Of a stretch of DNA of 64,000 nt, positions 9,199 to 18,238 are shown in pieces (positions within the stretch are counted from its first letter, which is position 1; each line of letters starts with the position of its first letter). The stretch is from Candidatus Fluviicola riflensis (lineage in GTDB: Bacteria > Bacteroidota > Bacteroidia > Flavobacteriales_D > Crocinitomicaceae): positions 831,001 through 895,000 of the forward strand of contig CP022585.1 of assembly GCA_002243285.1 (NCBI GenBank), in the 5' to 3' direction. Position numbers and translations under genes: made by a program. Under the pieces are notes generated by a model, which made no database searches, had not been told where the DNA came from, and saw only the letters and a program-made list of their open reading frames with translations.

Positions 9199-10479
9199 AT
9201 GAGCACCATTGCAGCAAACGATCCGGCCCATACTTCGTGGGTAGAAGTTCCTCAGAATTCAGATTTCCCGATTCAGAATTTACCCTTTGGTATTGTAAAA
9301 ACAGGGCAGCTTACACCGCGTGTTGCTTCGCGTATAGGTGATTTTGCGATCGATTTGAAAAGTTTGTTTGTACTCGGCTACTTAGAGAATTTACCGTTTG
9401 AACACAGCGATTTTGATTGCGCGTCACTCAACACGCTCATGAAACGTGGCAAAAAAGCGACGCGTGAATTACGCAATCGCCTGTCGAAATTGTTTGATAC
9501 GAATTATACGGACCTTCAAAAAAATCAGGTTCATGTAGAACAAGTGTTGATTCCAATCGACCAGGTTACCATGTGTATGCCGGTTGAAATTGGCGATTAC
9601 ACCGATTTTTACTCGAGTCGTGAACATGCGACCAACGTTGGAACCATGTTTCGTGATCCAGCCAATGCACTATTACCGAACTGGTTGTGGTTACCTGTTG
9701 GTTATCACGGTCGATCAAGTTCCATTATCATTTCCGGAGAGCCGGTTCGTCGCCCGAAAGGACAAATCAAACCCAATCCGGAAGAACCGCCGATCTATGC
9801 TGCTTGCCGTAACCTCGATTTCGAATTGGAAATGGCATTCATTACCTTCGATGGAAAACCCTTGGGTGAGCGCATTTCTACCGACGAAGCCGAAGACTTT
9901 ATTTTCGGAATGTGTTTGTTCAACGATTGGTCTGCCCGCGATATGCAAACCTGGGAATATGTTCCGCTCGGACCTTTTTTGGCCAAGAACTTTGCTTCTT
10001 CCATTTCACCCTGGATTGTAACGTTGGATGCTTTACAGGCTTTCAAAACAGACGGACCGGAGCAATCGCCTGAAGTGTTGTCCTACCTTGAATACAAGGA
10101 CCAAAAATCGTATGACATTCAACTGGAAGTGTACATTCAACCCGAAAATTCCGGTGAAACAAAGATCTGTACTTCTAATTTCAAATACATGTACTGGAAC
10201 ATGGCCCAGCAATTGGCTCACCATACTGTAAATGGCTGCAATATTCGCTGCGGTGATTTGATGGGGTCAGGAACCATTTCCGGTCCCACTCCCGATTCTT
10301 ACGGTTCCATGCTCGAATTGGCATGGAAAGGCACTAAACCTGTTCCAATGAATGATGGTTCCGAACGGAAATTCATCCAGGATGGTGATACAGTGATCAT
10401 GAGGGGATTCTCTTCCAAAGATGGAGTAAGAATTGGGTTTGGTGAAGTTTCAGGGAAGATTTTGCCGGCTGTAGACTAA
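9199..10479 (+). CDS. fahA: fumarylacetoacetase
   Basis: The last step of tyrosine/phenylalanine degradation: hydrolysis of fumarylacetoacetate to fumarate and acetoacetate. The 426-residue protein has the family's signature regions: YTDFYSSREHATNVGTMFR, GYHGRSSSI, FGMCLFNDWSARDMQ with the following EYVPLGPF, and GSGTISGPT. I start at 9199, not at an in-frame ATG 48 bases earlier, because the best promoter element lies between the two and the length then fits the family. No other gene of the tyrosine pathway is in the window, so here it is a stand-alone gene. Confidence 0.95.
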   Translation: MSTIAANDPAHTSWVEVPQNSDFPIQNLPFGIVKTGQLTPRVASRIGDFAIDLKSLFVLGYLENLPFEHSDFDCASLNTLMKRGKKATRELRNRLSKLFDTNYTDLQKNQVHVEQVLIPIDQVTMCMPVEIGDYTDFYSSREHATNVGTMFRDPANALLPNWLWLPVGYHGRSSSIIISGEPVRRPKGQIKPNPEEPPIYAACRNLDFELEMAFITFDGKPLGERISTDEAEDFIFGMCLFNDWSARDMQTWEYVPLGPFLAKNFASSISPWIVTLDALQAFKTDGPEQSPEVLSYLEYKDQKSYDIQLEVYIQPENSGETKICTSNFKYMYWNMAQQLAHHTVNGCNIRCGDLMGSGTISGPTPDSYGSMLELAWKGTKPVPMNDGSERKFIQDGDTVIMRGFSSKDGVRIGFGEVSGKILPAVD

Positions 10480-10494
10480 TATTGCCTCTGGCAA

Positions 10495-10620
10495 ATGTTG
10501 AATGCTTAATTTTTGATGTTGAATTGGATTCTTTGTAAATGTGGGAGTTCAGTTAACATAATCAACTGATTTTAGTTGCAGCAATCCAACATCAAAAATT
10601 AAGCATCAAACATTCAACAT
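10495..10620. repeat. long imperfect inverted repeat between fahA and the RelA/SpoT gene
   Basis: The left arm starts at 10495 (ATGTTGAATGC...) and runs to about 10529. The right arm, 10582-10620, is its reverse complement except for a 6-base insertion and one mismatch. The loop is about 50 bases. No T-run follows, so it may act as a weak transcript end or be a REP-like copy. Confidence 0.65.
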
Positions 10621-10692
10621 CTTTGAGAAGTTAAATAACCACCCATTGTTAACACTTACTGAAACTTTTTTTCAGCAGCAAGACTTTCACTT

Positions 10693-10700
10693 TATCTTTG
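10693..10700 (+). promoter_or_regulatory. -7 element of the RelA/SpoT promoter
   Basis: TATCTTTG is a perfect TAnnTTTG match, 30 bases before the ATG. No convincing -33 box is seen. Confidence 0.6.
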
Positions 10701-10730
10701 TTGTGATTAAATAAAGTTCTTACAGAATCT

Positions 10731-12944
10731 ATGGAAATGCAAATCGATCTGGAGCAGGAACGCAAAGAAATCCTTTCGGCTTTTCGGGGATTGTTGCGCG
10801 CAACCAAAAATCGTACTCGTCAGGATACCAATCTCATCAGAAAGGCATTTGACGTAGCGGTGGAAGCCCACAAGGAAATGCGCCGTAAATCAGGAGAACC
10901 TTACATTTATCACCCAATTGCCGTTGCGCGGATTTGTGCCGAAGAAATGGGATTGGGGGCCACTGCCATTGCCTGCGCATTGCTCCATGATACGGTTGAA
11001 GATACACACATTACCTTGCAGGATGTGGAAGATTTGTTTGGTGCCAAAGCGCGGCGAATCATAGACGGATTGACGAAAATTCCGGAAGTATTTGACGAAA
11101 ATGCGTCAATCCAGGCCGAGAATTTCAGAAAGATGTTGCTCACCATTTCCGACGATTTACGTGTGGTGCTCATCAAACTGGCTGATCGCCTGCACAATAT
11201 GCGTACGCTGCAAAGTATGCGGCCGGAACAGCAGTTGAAAATTGCTTCCGAAACCAAGTTTTTGTATGCTCCATTGGCTCATCGTTTGGGGTTGTATTCC
11301 ATCAAAACGGAATTGGAAGATTTGGCCATGATGTACACCGAATCAGAAGTGTACAACATGATCCAGGCCAACCTGAAATCGACCAAAGATGTGCGGAATC
11401 GCTTTATTCGCCGGTTTGTAAATCCTGTGCGCGAAGCTTTAACTAAAGAAGGATATAACTTCGATATCAAAGCCCGTACAAAATCCATTTCGTCTATCTG
11501 GCGCAAAATGCAATCGAAAGATTTGCCTTTTGAAGAAGTGTTTGACCTGTTTGCCATTCGGATCATTCTGGATGTGCCGATGGATATGGAAAAGGCCGAT
11601 TGTTGGCGCGTTTACTCAATTGTAACTGATTTTTACCAGCCAAGCCCTGATCGTTTGCGCGATTGGATTTCAACACCACGCGCTAATGGATATGAGTCTT
11701 TACATACAACCGTAATGTCCCCACAGGGAAAATGGGTGGAAGTGCAGATTCGCACCAAACGGATGGACGAAATTGCAGAAAAAGGTTTGGCGGCTCATTA
11801 TCGCTATAAAGAAAATTCGAAAGACGATTCCAAATTTGACCGTTGGATTTCCGAGATCAGGGAACTGATGGAAAATCCGGATGTGAATGCTATGGATTTT
11901 GTGGATGAGTTCAAAATGAACCTCTTTCACGAAGAAATTTATGTATTTACACCGAAGGGAGAATTACGTGTATTACCCACTGGTTCTACGATTCTCGATT
12001 TTGCCTACGACATCCACAGCGACATCGGAAACAAATGTATCGGTGCCAAAGTGAACAACAGGTTAGTTCCGCTGAGTTACCAATTGCAAAACGGTGACCA
12101 GGTCGAAATCATCACTTCGTCGAAACAAAAACCGCACGAAGAGTGGCTACGCATCGTAGGATCGGCCAGGGCAAGAAATAAGATCAAATCAGCGCTCAAC
12201 GAGCAACGCAAGCTGATTGCGCAGGACGGTCGCGAAATCCTGGAACGTAAATTCAAGCAGCATAACATTCGCTTTGCTTCCGAGAATATTACCGTTTTGG
12301 AGAAATTTTACGGTTTTCATTCGGCCACCGAGTTGTATTTCCGCATCGCCAAAGGCAAGATAGATCTTTCCAAATTGCGGGAAATCGAGAATGTGCACGG
12401 AATGCTGCAGCTCGAGAAAAAAGTGTCAACCGTTCAGAAAGACAAGCACGAACTGGATGTGTATCCGAAAATCAACAAGAAAGAAGATACCATCATCATC
12501 GGTGAGGATTTCATGAATATCCAATACCAAATGGCGCGTTGCTGTAATCCGATTCCGGGCGATAAAGTGTTTGGATTCATTACTATTTCAGAAGGAATCA
12601 AAGTGCATCGTAATAACTGTCCGAACGCCGAGCATTTACAATCGAAAATGGCTTATCGTTGTGTGAAAGCGCGCTGGAGAAGCCAGGATCTGATCGAACG
12701 TGTGGCTGCCATCCGTTTGATTGGAATCGATGACGTGGGAATCGTGAACAAGATCACCGAGGTTATTTCCAAAGAACACAACGTCAATATGAAATCCATT
12801 TCCTTTGAAACCGTCGACGGCTTGTTCGAAGGGAAAATCAAACTGCTGGTTTACGATACCGAACATTTGGAGCAATTAATGCGTAAGTTCGAATTGGTTG
12901 ACGGCGTAAAACGCGTTGAACGCTGGGATACGGGGGAAGAATAG
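10731..12944 (+). CDS. rsh: bifunctional RelA/SpoT-type (p)ppGpp synthetase/hydrolase
   Basis: The stringent-response enzyme that makes and degrades (p)ppGpp. Its 737 residues fit a long Rel/SpoT protein. The HD hydrolase domain has IYHPIAVA and LLHDTVEDT with His86, Asp87, Glu90 and Asp91, so hydrolase activity should be intact. The synthetase domain has ANGYESLHTTV near 318-328. A TGS domain (VFTPKGELRVLPTGSTILDF) follows at about 405. A conserved-cysteine/zinc-finger-like region with RCCNPIPGD lies near 604-612, and a C-terminal ACT domain covers about 660-735. The order is canonical. It has its own promoter element and no close partner gene. Confidence 0.95.
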   Translation: MEMQIDLEQERKEILSAFRGLLRATKNRTRQDTNLIRKAFDVAVEAHKEMRRKSGEPYIYHPIAVARICAEEMGLGATAIACALLHDTVEDTHITLQDVEDLFGAKARRIIDGLTKIPEVFDENASIQAENFRKMLLTISDDLRVVLIKLADRLHNMRTLQSMRPEQQLKIASETKFLYAPLAHRLGLYSIKTELEDLAMMYTESEVYNMIQANLKSTKDVRNRFIRRFVNPVREALTKEGYNFDIKARTKSISSIWRKMQSKDLPFEEVFDLFAIRIILDVPMDMEKADCWRVYSIVTDFYQPSPDRLRDWISTPRANGYESLHTTVMSPQGKWVEVQIRTKRMDEIAEKGLAAHYRYKENSKDDSKFDRWISEIRELMENPDVNAMDFVDEFKMNLFHEEIYVFTPKGELRVLPTGSTILDFAYDIHSDIGNKCIGAKVNNRLVPLSYQLQNGDQVEIITSSKQKPHEEWLRIVGSARARNKIKSALNEQRKLIAQDGREILERKFKQHNIRFASENITVLEKFYGFHSATELYFRIAKGKIDLSKLREIENVHGMLQLEKKVSTVQKDKHELDVYPKINKKEDTIIIGEDFMNIQYQMARCCNPIPGDKVFGFITISEGIKVHRNNCPNAEHLQSKMAYRCVKARWRSQDLIERVAAIRLIGIDDVGIVNKITEVISKEHNVNMKSISFETVDGLFEGKIKLLVYDTEHLEQLMRKFELVDGVKRVERWDTGEE

Positions 12945-13018
12945 GGCTTGATTTTTAGATTGTTAAAAAGTTGTTAATCAGGCACGGAATTTGCTGATGT
13001 CGGCGCAATCAAATAACA

Positions 13019-13900
13019 ATGAAGCGACTGCTGCCCATTTTGTTTTTTATCGGATTTGCTTGTTTGGGTTTTTCTCAGGATGAGACTGATCCTTTTGATT
13101 TCGAAGTTTCCAAACCAAAACGGACCCAACTCATCGATAAACGGTTGCGCTTTGGTTATGGAATCCAGGTGCCGATTGCAACAAGCTCAACTTTTCAGAC
13201 AACACCCAATACGCTTTACACCGATGACAGCTGGCTAACGAAGAATCCGGTTCAGGTTATTGATATTGGACTCATGCTTGGTTTTCGTGAAAACTGGACG
13301 CTTGGGCTCACGATGACTAGTCAGCGACTCGGTTCGTCACGGGAAAAGTTTGAATATCAACCTAGCGCCGATGCGGTTTTCTATTACCCGTTAAAGACGA
13401 TCTACAGTACAATCGGACGTGTTTATGGCAATACCGTTTATGCCGAGCGACGTTTGTATTCTTCCTACAACGATAGATTCCGTGTGTTTTCACGAGTTGA
13501 TGTCGGTTTTAACCGGTATTCGGCCGTTGCGAAAATCCAGTATAAGGATGAAAATGATACCTGCAACTGTAACAGAGTACTCATGAAATCAAGAAGTGGG
13601 ACGACTGTTTTGGCTGCGGATCTGAGCGTTGGCGTTCAATACATTCGCCAGTTTTTGGGTGTGAAGTTTTCCGTTGGTTACCGCATTCAAACGCCGGGAA
13701 AACTAATCATGAAGGATGAACTCGAAAATTGGAACTATAATTTCAACGAAGAAGAATACGATTATAACGGTGATCCGGATAAAAAGCTGTTTTCGATCAA
13801 TCGTCCTGCAGCGGAACGGGCCGAAATCATGCATCAGCGATTGTATGCCCAGTTTTCACTACTTATGGTACTTGGTAAGCGCAGTTATCCTTTTCGTTAA
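13019..13900 (+). CDS. exported protein of unknown function, possible outer-membrane beta-barrel
   Basis: A 293-residue protein with a signal peptide (about 1-19, cut near GFSQ). The rest is rich in alternating aromatic and polar residues (for example YPLKTIYSTIGRVYGNTVY, VGVQYIRQFLGVKFSVGYR), and a GKRSYPFR end. This suggests an outer-membrane beta-barrel, but I recognise no family. It lies between the RelA/SpoT gene and the Fur-family gene without evident operon linkage. Confidence 0.6.
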   Translation: MKRLLPILFFIGFACLGFSQDETDPFDFEVSKPKRTQLIDKRLRFGYGIQVPIATSSTFQTTPNTLYTDDSWLTKNPVQVIDIGLMLGFRENWTLGLTMTSQRLGSSREKFEYQPSADAVFYYPLKTIYSTIGRVYGNTVYAERRLYSSYNDRFRVFSRVDVGFNRYSAVAKIQYKDENDTCNCNRVLMKSRSGTTVLAADLSVGVQYIRQFLGVKFSVGYRIQTPGKLIMKDELENWNYNFNEEEYDYNGDPDKKLFSINRPAAERAEIMHQRLYAQFSLLMVLGKRSYPFR

Positions 13901-13973
13901 CAAGGATTCTGTATAAATAGCCATTGTTAACAGTTTGTGAATAACCTGCGTCCGTACTTCGGGGAATAATCAT

Positions 13974-13981
13974 TACTTTTG
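13974..13981 (+). promoter_or_regulatory. -7 element before the Fur-family gene
   Basis: TACTTTTG matches TAnnTTTG. It overlaps an in-frame TTG codon (13979), which therefore cannot be the start; the ATG at 14000 is used instead. Confidence 0.55.
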
Positions 13982-13999
13982 CCCTTTCAATTCGGTCGC

Positions 14000-14458
14000 A
14001 TGCAACAGCAGGATCTTCAGGACACGGTTCGTAACATTTTCTCGGCTTATCTCGAGCAGAATGGTCACCGTAAAACACCCGAACGTTTTGCCATTCTGGC
14101 AGAAATCTATAGCTATGAAGGGCATTTCGATATCGAATCACTGTACATCAAGATGAAGAATCAGAATTACCGTGTTTCGAGAGCAACGTTATACAATACC
14201 ATCGAATTATTACTGGCTTGTAACCTGGTGCGTAAACACCAGTTCGGGAAAAACATCGCTCAGTTTGAAAAATCGCACGGTTCCAAACAACACGATCATG
14301 TCATTGTAACCGATACCGGCGAAGTCATCGAATTTTGTGATCCGCGCGTACAAAGTATCAAAGCAACCATCGAGGAGATTTTCAACGTGAAGATTCAGCA
14401 CCATTCGCTGTATTTCTATGGCGTACGCAACCAACCCACTACAGAAAACGACAAATAA
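14000..14458 (+). CDS. Fur-family metal-responsive transcriptional regulator
   Basis: A 152-residue Fur/PerR-type regulator. Residues 1-80 form the winged helix ([14 protein letters not shown], then [19 protein letters not shown] as recognition region). The hinge [15 protein letters not shown] at 98-112 is the family metal-binding segment. The CxxC that normally holds the structural zinc is replaced here by Val103 and Thr106; only Cys74 and Cys113 remain. Binding of regulatory metal is still plausible. Whether it senses iron, zinc or peroxide cannot be read. It is followed without a gap by the STAS gene and then purA. Confidence 0.88.
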   Translation: MQQQDLQDTVRNIFSAYLEQNGHRKTPERFAILAEIYSYEGHFDIESLYIKMKNQNYRVSRATLYNTIELLLACNLVRKHQFGKNIAQFEKSHGSKQHDHVIVTDTGEVIEFCDPRVQSIKATIEEIFNVKIQHHSLYFYGVRNQPTTENDK

Positions 14459-14812
14459 GTGCAATTAACATCCAACATAACTGTGATGCCAACTTATGCT
14501 GTTCTAAAGCTAAGTGGTCGCATACTCTCCGATGAAGGACTCTCCGAAATTCTTTCACAAGTAGAAACAACCATTGCTGCCGGTTCTAAAAACTGGTTGT
14601 GCGATGTGAGTGAATTGACTTATTGCAACAGTACCGGATTGAATCTTTTTGTACGGATCTTAACCAAATCGCGCAGTGCAGGCGGCGATTGTGCATTGGT
14701 AAACCTGCAGCCGGGCGTTCAGAAATTGTTCGAACTGTCCAAATTAAACGAAATTTTTACCAGCTACGCTTCCATTGAAGAAGCAATGGAGCGATATAAC
14801 ACAATTTCATGA
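14459..14812 (+). CDS. STAS-domain protein (anti-sigma factor antagonist type)
   Basis: A 117-residue single STAS domain, SpoIIAA-like, expected to bind a regulator kinase or anti-sigma factor. The strand AVLKLSGRI and the phospho-acceptor region NSTGL (Ser58-Thr59) are seen. The GTG at 14459, right after the Fur-family stop, is preferred because an ATG at 14486 would leave very little before the first strand; this start is not certain. The stop overlaps the purA start by four bases (ATGA). No RsbW/RsbU-type partner is in the window. Confidence 0.82.
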   Translation: MQLTSNITVMPTYAVLKLSGRILSDEGLSEILSQVETTIAAGSKNWLCDVSELTYCNSTGLNLFVRILTKSRSAGGDCALVNLQPGVQKLFELSKLNEIFTSYASIEEAMERYNTIS

Positions 14813-16080
14813 AAGTAGATGTTCTTTTAGGATTACAATGGGGTGACGAAGGAAAAGGAAAGATTGTTGACGTCCTTACACCGAACTATGATATTATTGC
14901 ACGTTTTCAAGGTGGGCCGAATGCCGGTCACACATTGGAGTTTGAAGGTGTAAAACATGTGTTACATACCATCCCGTCGGGCATTTTTCATGCAAATGTG
15001 ATCAACCTGATCGGTAACGGAGTCGTAATTGATCCGGTGGTTTTCCAAAAAGAACTGGAAAAATTAGCGCCCTTCAACATCAACATTCAAGAGCGGTTGG
15101 TGCTTTCGAAAAAAGCGCATTTGATTTTGCCTTCACACCGTTTGTTGGATGCAGCTTCTGAAACAGCCAAAGGAAAAAACAAGATCGGTTCTACGTTGAA
15201 AGGAATCGGACCGACATACATGGACAAAACCGGTCGCAACGGTTTGCGCGTAGGTGATATTTTCTTACCGACGTTCAAGCAGAAATACGATGCATTGGTA
15301 GAGAAACATATCGGAATGCTCAAACATTACGAAGGGTTTGAATACAACCTTGCAGAGTTGGAAGGCCCGTGGATGGAAGGAATCGAAATCCTGCGTGGTT
15401 TGAAAGCTGTTGACAGCGAACATTACCTGGATCAGGCATTGCGTGCAGGAAAGAAAATTCTTGCCGAAGGCGCTCAGGGAACAATGCTCGACATTGATTT
15501 CGGAACGTATCCGTATGTAACGTCATCGAACACGGTTACCGCAGGAACCTGTACCGGATTGGGAGTTGCTCCATCGAAAATCGGAAATGTAATCGGGATT
15601 TTCAAAGCTTACTGTACACGTGTCGGCAGCGGCCCTTTTCCAACAGAATTGCTGGATGAGGTAGGTGAACAAATTCGTCAGGAAGGCCGTGAATTCGGTT
15701 CTACAACCGGTCGTCCGCGTCGTTGCGGGTGGATCGATCTTCCGGCAATCAAATATGCGATCATGATCAACGGCGTTACCGAACTGGCCATGATGAAATC
15801 GGATGTGCTCGACAAATTTGATACGATCCGTGCGTGTACCAAATACCGCATCAACGGCGAAGAAATCGATTATTTGCCGTACGATATTGATGGTGTAACC
15901 ATCGAACCGATTTGGGAAGATATCCCGGGTTGGGGACAGGATTTGACCGCATTAACATCTTTTGGCGCTGCTCCGCAGGCATTAAAGGATTATGTAACAT
16001 ATTTGGAACGACATTTGGAAGTGCCGATCACGACCGTTTCAGTTGGTCCGGACCGCAAACAAACATTGGTAACACGATAA
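14809..16080 (+). CDS. purA: adenylosuccinate synthetase
   Basis: Joins IMP and aspartate with GTP hydrolysis to form adenylosuccinate, the first committed step to AMP. The 423 residues fit the family. The N-terminal P-loop-like LGLQWGDEGKGKIVD has the catalytic Asp13. NAGHTLEF has His41. GIGPTYMDKTGR and the C-terminal GRPRRCGWIDL are conserved, and SVGPDRKQT forms the guanine-binding end. It is translationally coupled to the STAS gene upstream. The OstA-like gene begins 5 bases after its stop. Confidence 0.97.
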   Translation: MKVDVLLGLQWGDEGKGKIVDVLTPNYDIIARFQGGPNAGHTLEFEGVKHVLHTIPSGIFHANVINLIGNGVVIDPVVFQKELEKLAPFNINIQERLVLSKKAHLILPSHRLLDAASETAKGKNKIGSTLKGIGPTYMDKTGRNGLRVGDIFLPTFKQKYDALVEKHIGMLKHYEGFEYNLAELEGPWMEGIEILRGLKAVDSEHYLDQALRAGKKILAEGAQGTMLDIDFGTYPYVTSSNTVTAGTCTGLGVAPSKIGNVIGIFKAYCTRVGSGPFPTELLDEVGEQIRQEGREFGSTTGRPRRCGWIDLPAIKYAIMINGVTELAMMKSDVLDKFDTIRACTKYRINGEEIDYLPYDIDGVTIEPIWEDIPGWGQDLTALTSFGAAPQALKDYVTYLERHLEVPITTVSVGPDRKQTLVTR

Positions 16081-16085
16081 GATTG

Positions 16086-17636
16086 GTGAAAACACTCCAA
16101 CATACCTTTAAAGTTGCGCTTATTTTGAGCGCAATTTTTTTGTGTCGACTCTCCGCCTGGGCACAGACGGATTGGTTGGAGTTATTGCCGGGGGCCAACC
16201 AGCTTTCCTACGATGAAAAAACGGGCATTCAGCGCCTTACCGGAATGGTGAATTTTACCTATCAGGGAAACACTATGTACTGTGATTCGGCGCATTACAA
16301 AGCTAAAACGCAGGAAGTCTGGGCTTATGGAAAAGTACATTTAAACAAACGCGATACACTCAACCTGTTTTGCGATTCCCTGTATTACAACGGTAAAACC
16401 CGCATGGCAAAATTGTGGGGAAATGTTCGGGTGCGTGATCGGGAATACAAACTCACTACAGATACGCTTGAATACGATGCAAGGAAATCCCGTGCGATTT
16501 ACCGCTATGGTGGCCGTATTGAGAATATTACCACAAGCGAAGTACTTACAAGCCGTGTTGGTTATTTTAACCCCAATACCGAAGAAAGTTTTTTCCGCGG
16601 AAATGTGGTGTACAAATCGCCCGACCTGAAAATGACCACCGACACCTTGCAGTACAATTATCTCAAGCACCGGGTTTACTTTTTCGGTCCAACCAACGTT
16701 ACCCAAAAAGAAACCAAATTGTACTGTGAAAAAGGTTGGTACGATGTGCAAACAGAAGAAGGCGTTTTGCAGGGAAATGCTTTCATAGATCAGAAGCCAC
16801 GGCTCATTCATGGCGATAGTTTGTATTACAATCCCAAACAGAAAATTGCCATTGGAAGCGGACACATTTCTGTGCTGGATACTGCGCAGAAAGTCGAATT
16901 CAGAGGCGGACATTTTTATTCCAATGAACTACTGGGTAAAGATGTGCTTTCCGACCAGCCTTGGGTACGTTTGATGAAATCAAAAGACACGGTTTATTTT
17001 CGAGCCGATACGCTGATTCATCTGCGCGATACGCTCAACAAAACGCTGAGTGTTTCCGGTAAATGCAATGTAAAGATCTTCCAGGATAAAGTTCAGGGAA
17101 TTGCCGATAGTTTGTATTACGACAAGGCCTCCGGATTCATGGATATGTGGGGAAGTCCGCATTTTTGGAGCAACAATTCCGAACTGAGTGGCGACAGCAT
17201 TCGCGTATACGTGAAAAACGATTCGATCATTGAAAAAGTGCACTTGCGCTACAATGCTTTTGCCGCCAATGAAGTCGATTCAGGTAATTATTACAACCAA
17301 CTGGCGGGGAAAGAAATCTGGGCTTTTTTCAAGGAAAATGAACTGGTAAAAGCGCAGGTACTGGCCAATGCACGAACTGTTTATTTCCCTACTGATACGG
17401 TAAAAACGGATACTTCGGTAGTCATCGACCGGAAAGGAATGAACCGCATTTACGCCGCTGATTTAAACGTTTACCTCGACAGTGGAGAAGTAACCGGGAT
17501 TACCTTTATACGTCAACCCGAAGGCATTTTCTACCCGATGGACCAGCTTGATCCGCAGGAACAATTTTTACAAGGATTTACCTGGAGTCCGCTACTCAGG
17601 CCAAGAAGCTGGCGCGAGATTACCGGGGAGTGGTAA
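16086..17636 (+). CDS. OstA-like protein (LptA/LptD N-domain type), exported
   Basis: A 516-residue envelope protein built from OstA/LptA-type beta-jellyroll repeats. Recurring phrases such as DSLYYNGKTRMAKLWGNVRV and LYCEKGWYDVQTEEGVLQGN mark the repeats. The family helps move lipopolysaccharide to the outer membrane, so that role is likely but inferred. I start at a GTG (16086), 5 bases after purA, because it begins a good signal peptide (to about AWAQ); an open frame further upstream only reads antiphase through purA. A TTG just before is an alternative. Confidence 0.82.
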   Translation: MKTLQHTFKVALILSAIFLCRLSAWAQTDWLELLPGANQLSYDEKTGIQRLTGMVNFTYQGNTMYCDSAHYKAKTQEVWAYGKVHLNKRDTLNLFCDSLYYNGKTRMAKLWGNVRVRDREYKLTTDTLEYDARKSRAIYRYGGRIENITTSEVLTSRVGYFNPNTEESFFRGNVVYKSPDLKMTTDTLQYNYLKHRVYFFGPTNVTQKETKLYCEKGWYDVQTEEGVLQGNAFIDQKPRLIHGDSLYYNPKQKIAIGSGHISVLDTAQKVEFRGGHFYSNELLGKDVLSDQPWVRLMKSKDTVYFRADTLIHLRDTLNKTLSVSGKCNVKIFQDKVQGIADSLYYDKASGFMDMWGSPHFWSNNSELSGDSIRVYVKNDSIIEKVHLRYNAFAANEVDSGNYYNQLAGKEIWAFFKENELVKAQVLANARTVYFPTDTVKTDTSVVIDRKGMNRIYAADLNVYLDSGEVTGITFIRQPEGIFYPMDQLDPQEQFLQGFTWSPLLRPRSWREITGEW

Positions 17637-17656
17637 TTTCTTCTAATGAAATAAAA

Positions 17657-18238
17657 ATGGAACTTTACAACGATCAATTGCCTGGTATAAAACAAAAAAT
17701 CGTTTTTGAGGAATTGGTTTTAACTGGAAAAAGACCGCCATTAATACCATTGATTATCTTGGGGACTTTCACGTTGGTTTTCTTGCTTTTTGTGCCTCTT
17801 TTGATTATAATATTAATTTCAAGTAACGGTTTTCATCCCAAACTTTTATTCGGAGTAGCATTGGCCGCACTTCCCGGAGTGTTTTTCCTGAAGCTTTTTC
17901 TTTGGAATCTTTACGGAAAGGAAATTATCCAAATAGAAGCAGATGGCATTCGTTCTTTTTGTGACTACAAGTATTTCATTGGAAGAAAAAAACACCTTTC
18001 AGGAGTTCTCTTTTATTGTGATATCATTGAAATGGAGCATTCTGAAAACCGAACAACCGATGTGATTGATGAAATACAGGAAGAAGCGGGTGTTAAATTC
18101 GGGATCAGAAACGATGAAGCAATGATACTATCACATTTTTCAGTTCCAATTGCTGAACTTGTTCGATTCATTGATCGTGTAAATTCGTTGGAAGAAAAGC
18201 TACCCAAAATTAAATTGGGCGACGAAGAAGAAGTCTAA
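17657..18238 (+). CDS. membrane protein of unknown function with two transmembrane helices
   Basis: A 193-residue protein that I do not recognise. Two hydrophobic helices (around residues 30-52 and 65-85) precede a cytoplasmic-looking tail rich in charged residues (KLGDEEEV end). The ATG at 17657 is preferred over a GTG at 17630 that overlaps the OstA-like gene. It follows that gene by 20 bases and could be co-transcribed with it. Its last four bases overlap the end of the convergent membrane protein gene. Confidence 0.6.
   Translation: MELYNDQLPGIKQKIVFEELVLTGKRPPLIPLIILGTFTLVFLLFVPLLIIILISSNGFHPKLLFGVALAALPGVFFLKLFLWNLYGKEIIQIEADGIRSFCDYKYFIGRKKHLSGVLFYCDIIEMEHSENRTTDVIDEIQEEAGVKFGIRNDEAMILSHFSVPIAELVRFIDRVNSLEEKLPKIKLGDEEEV

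Noticed and set aside
15912-16085. N-terminal extension of the OstA-like protein
   Set aside because: It only reads a second frame through the 3' end of purA. The signal peptide begins at the GTG 16086.
16341-16913. 190-residue antisense frame inside the OstA-like gene
   Set aside because: Shadow of a real gene, with no family pattern.
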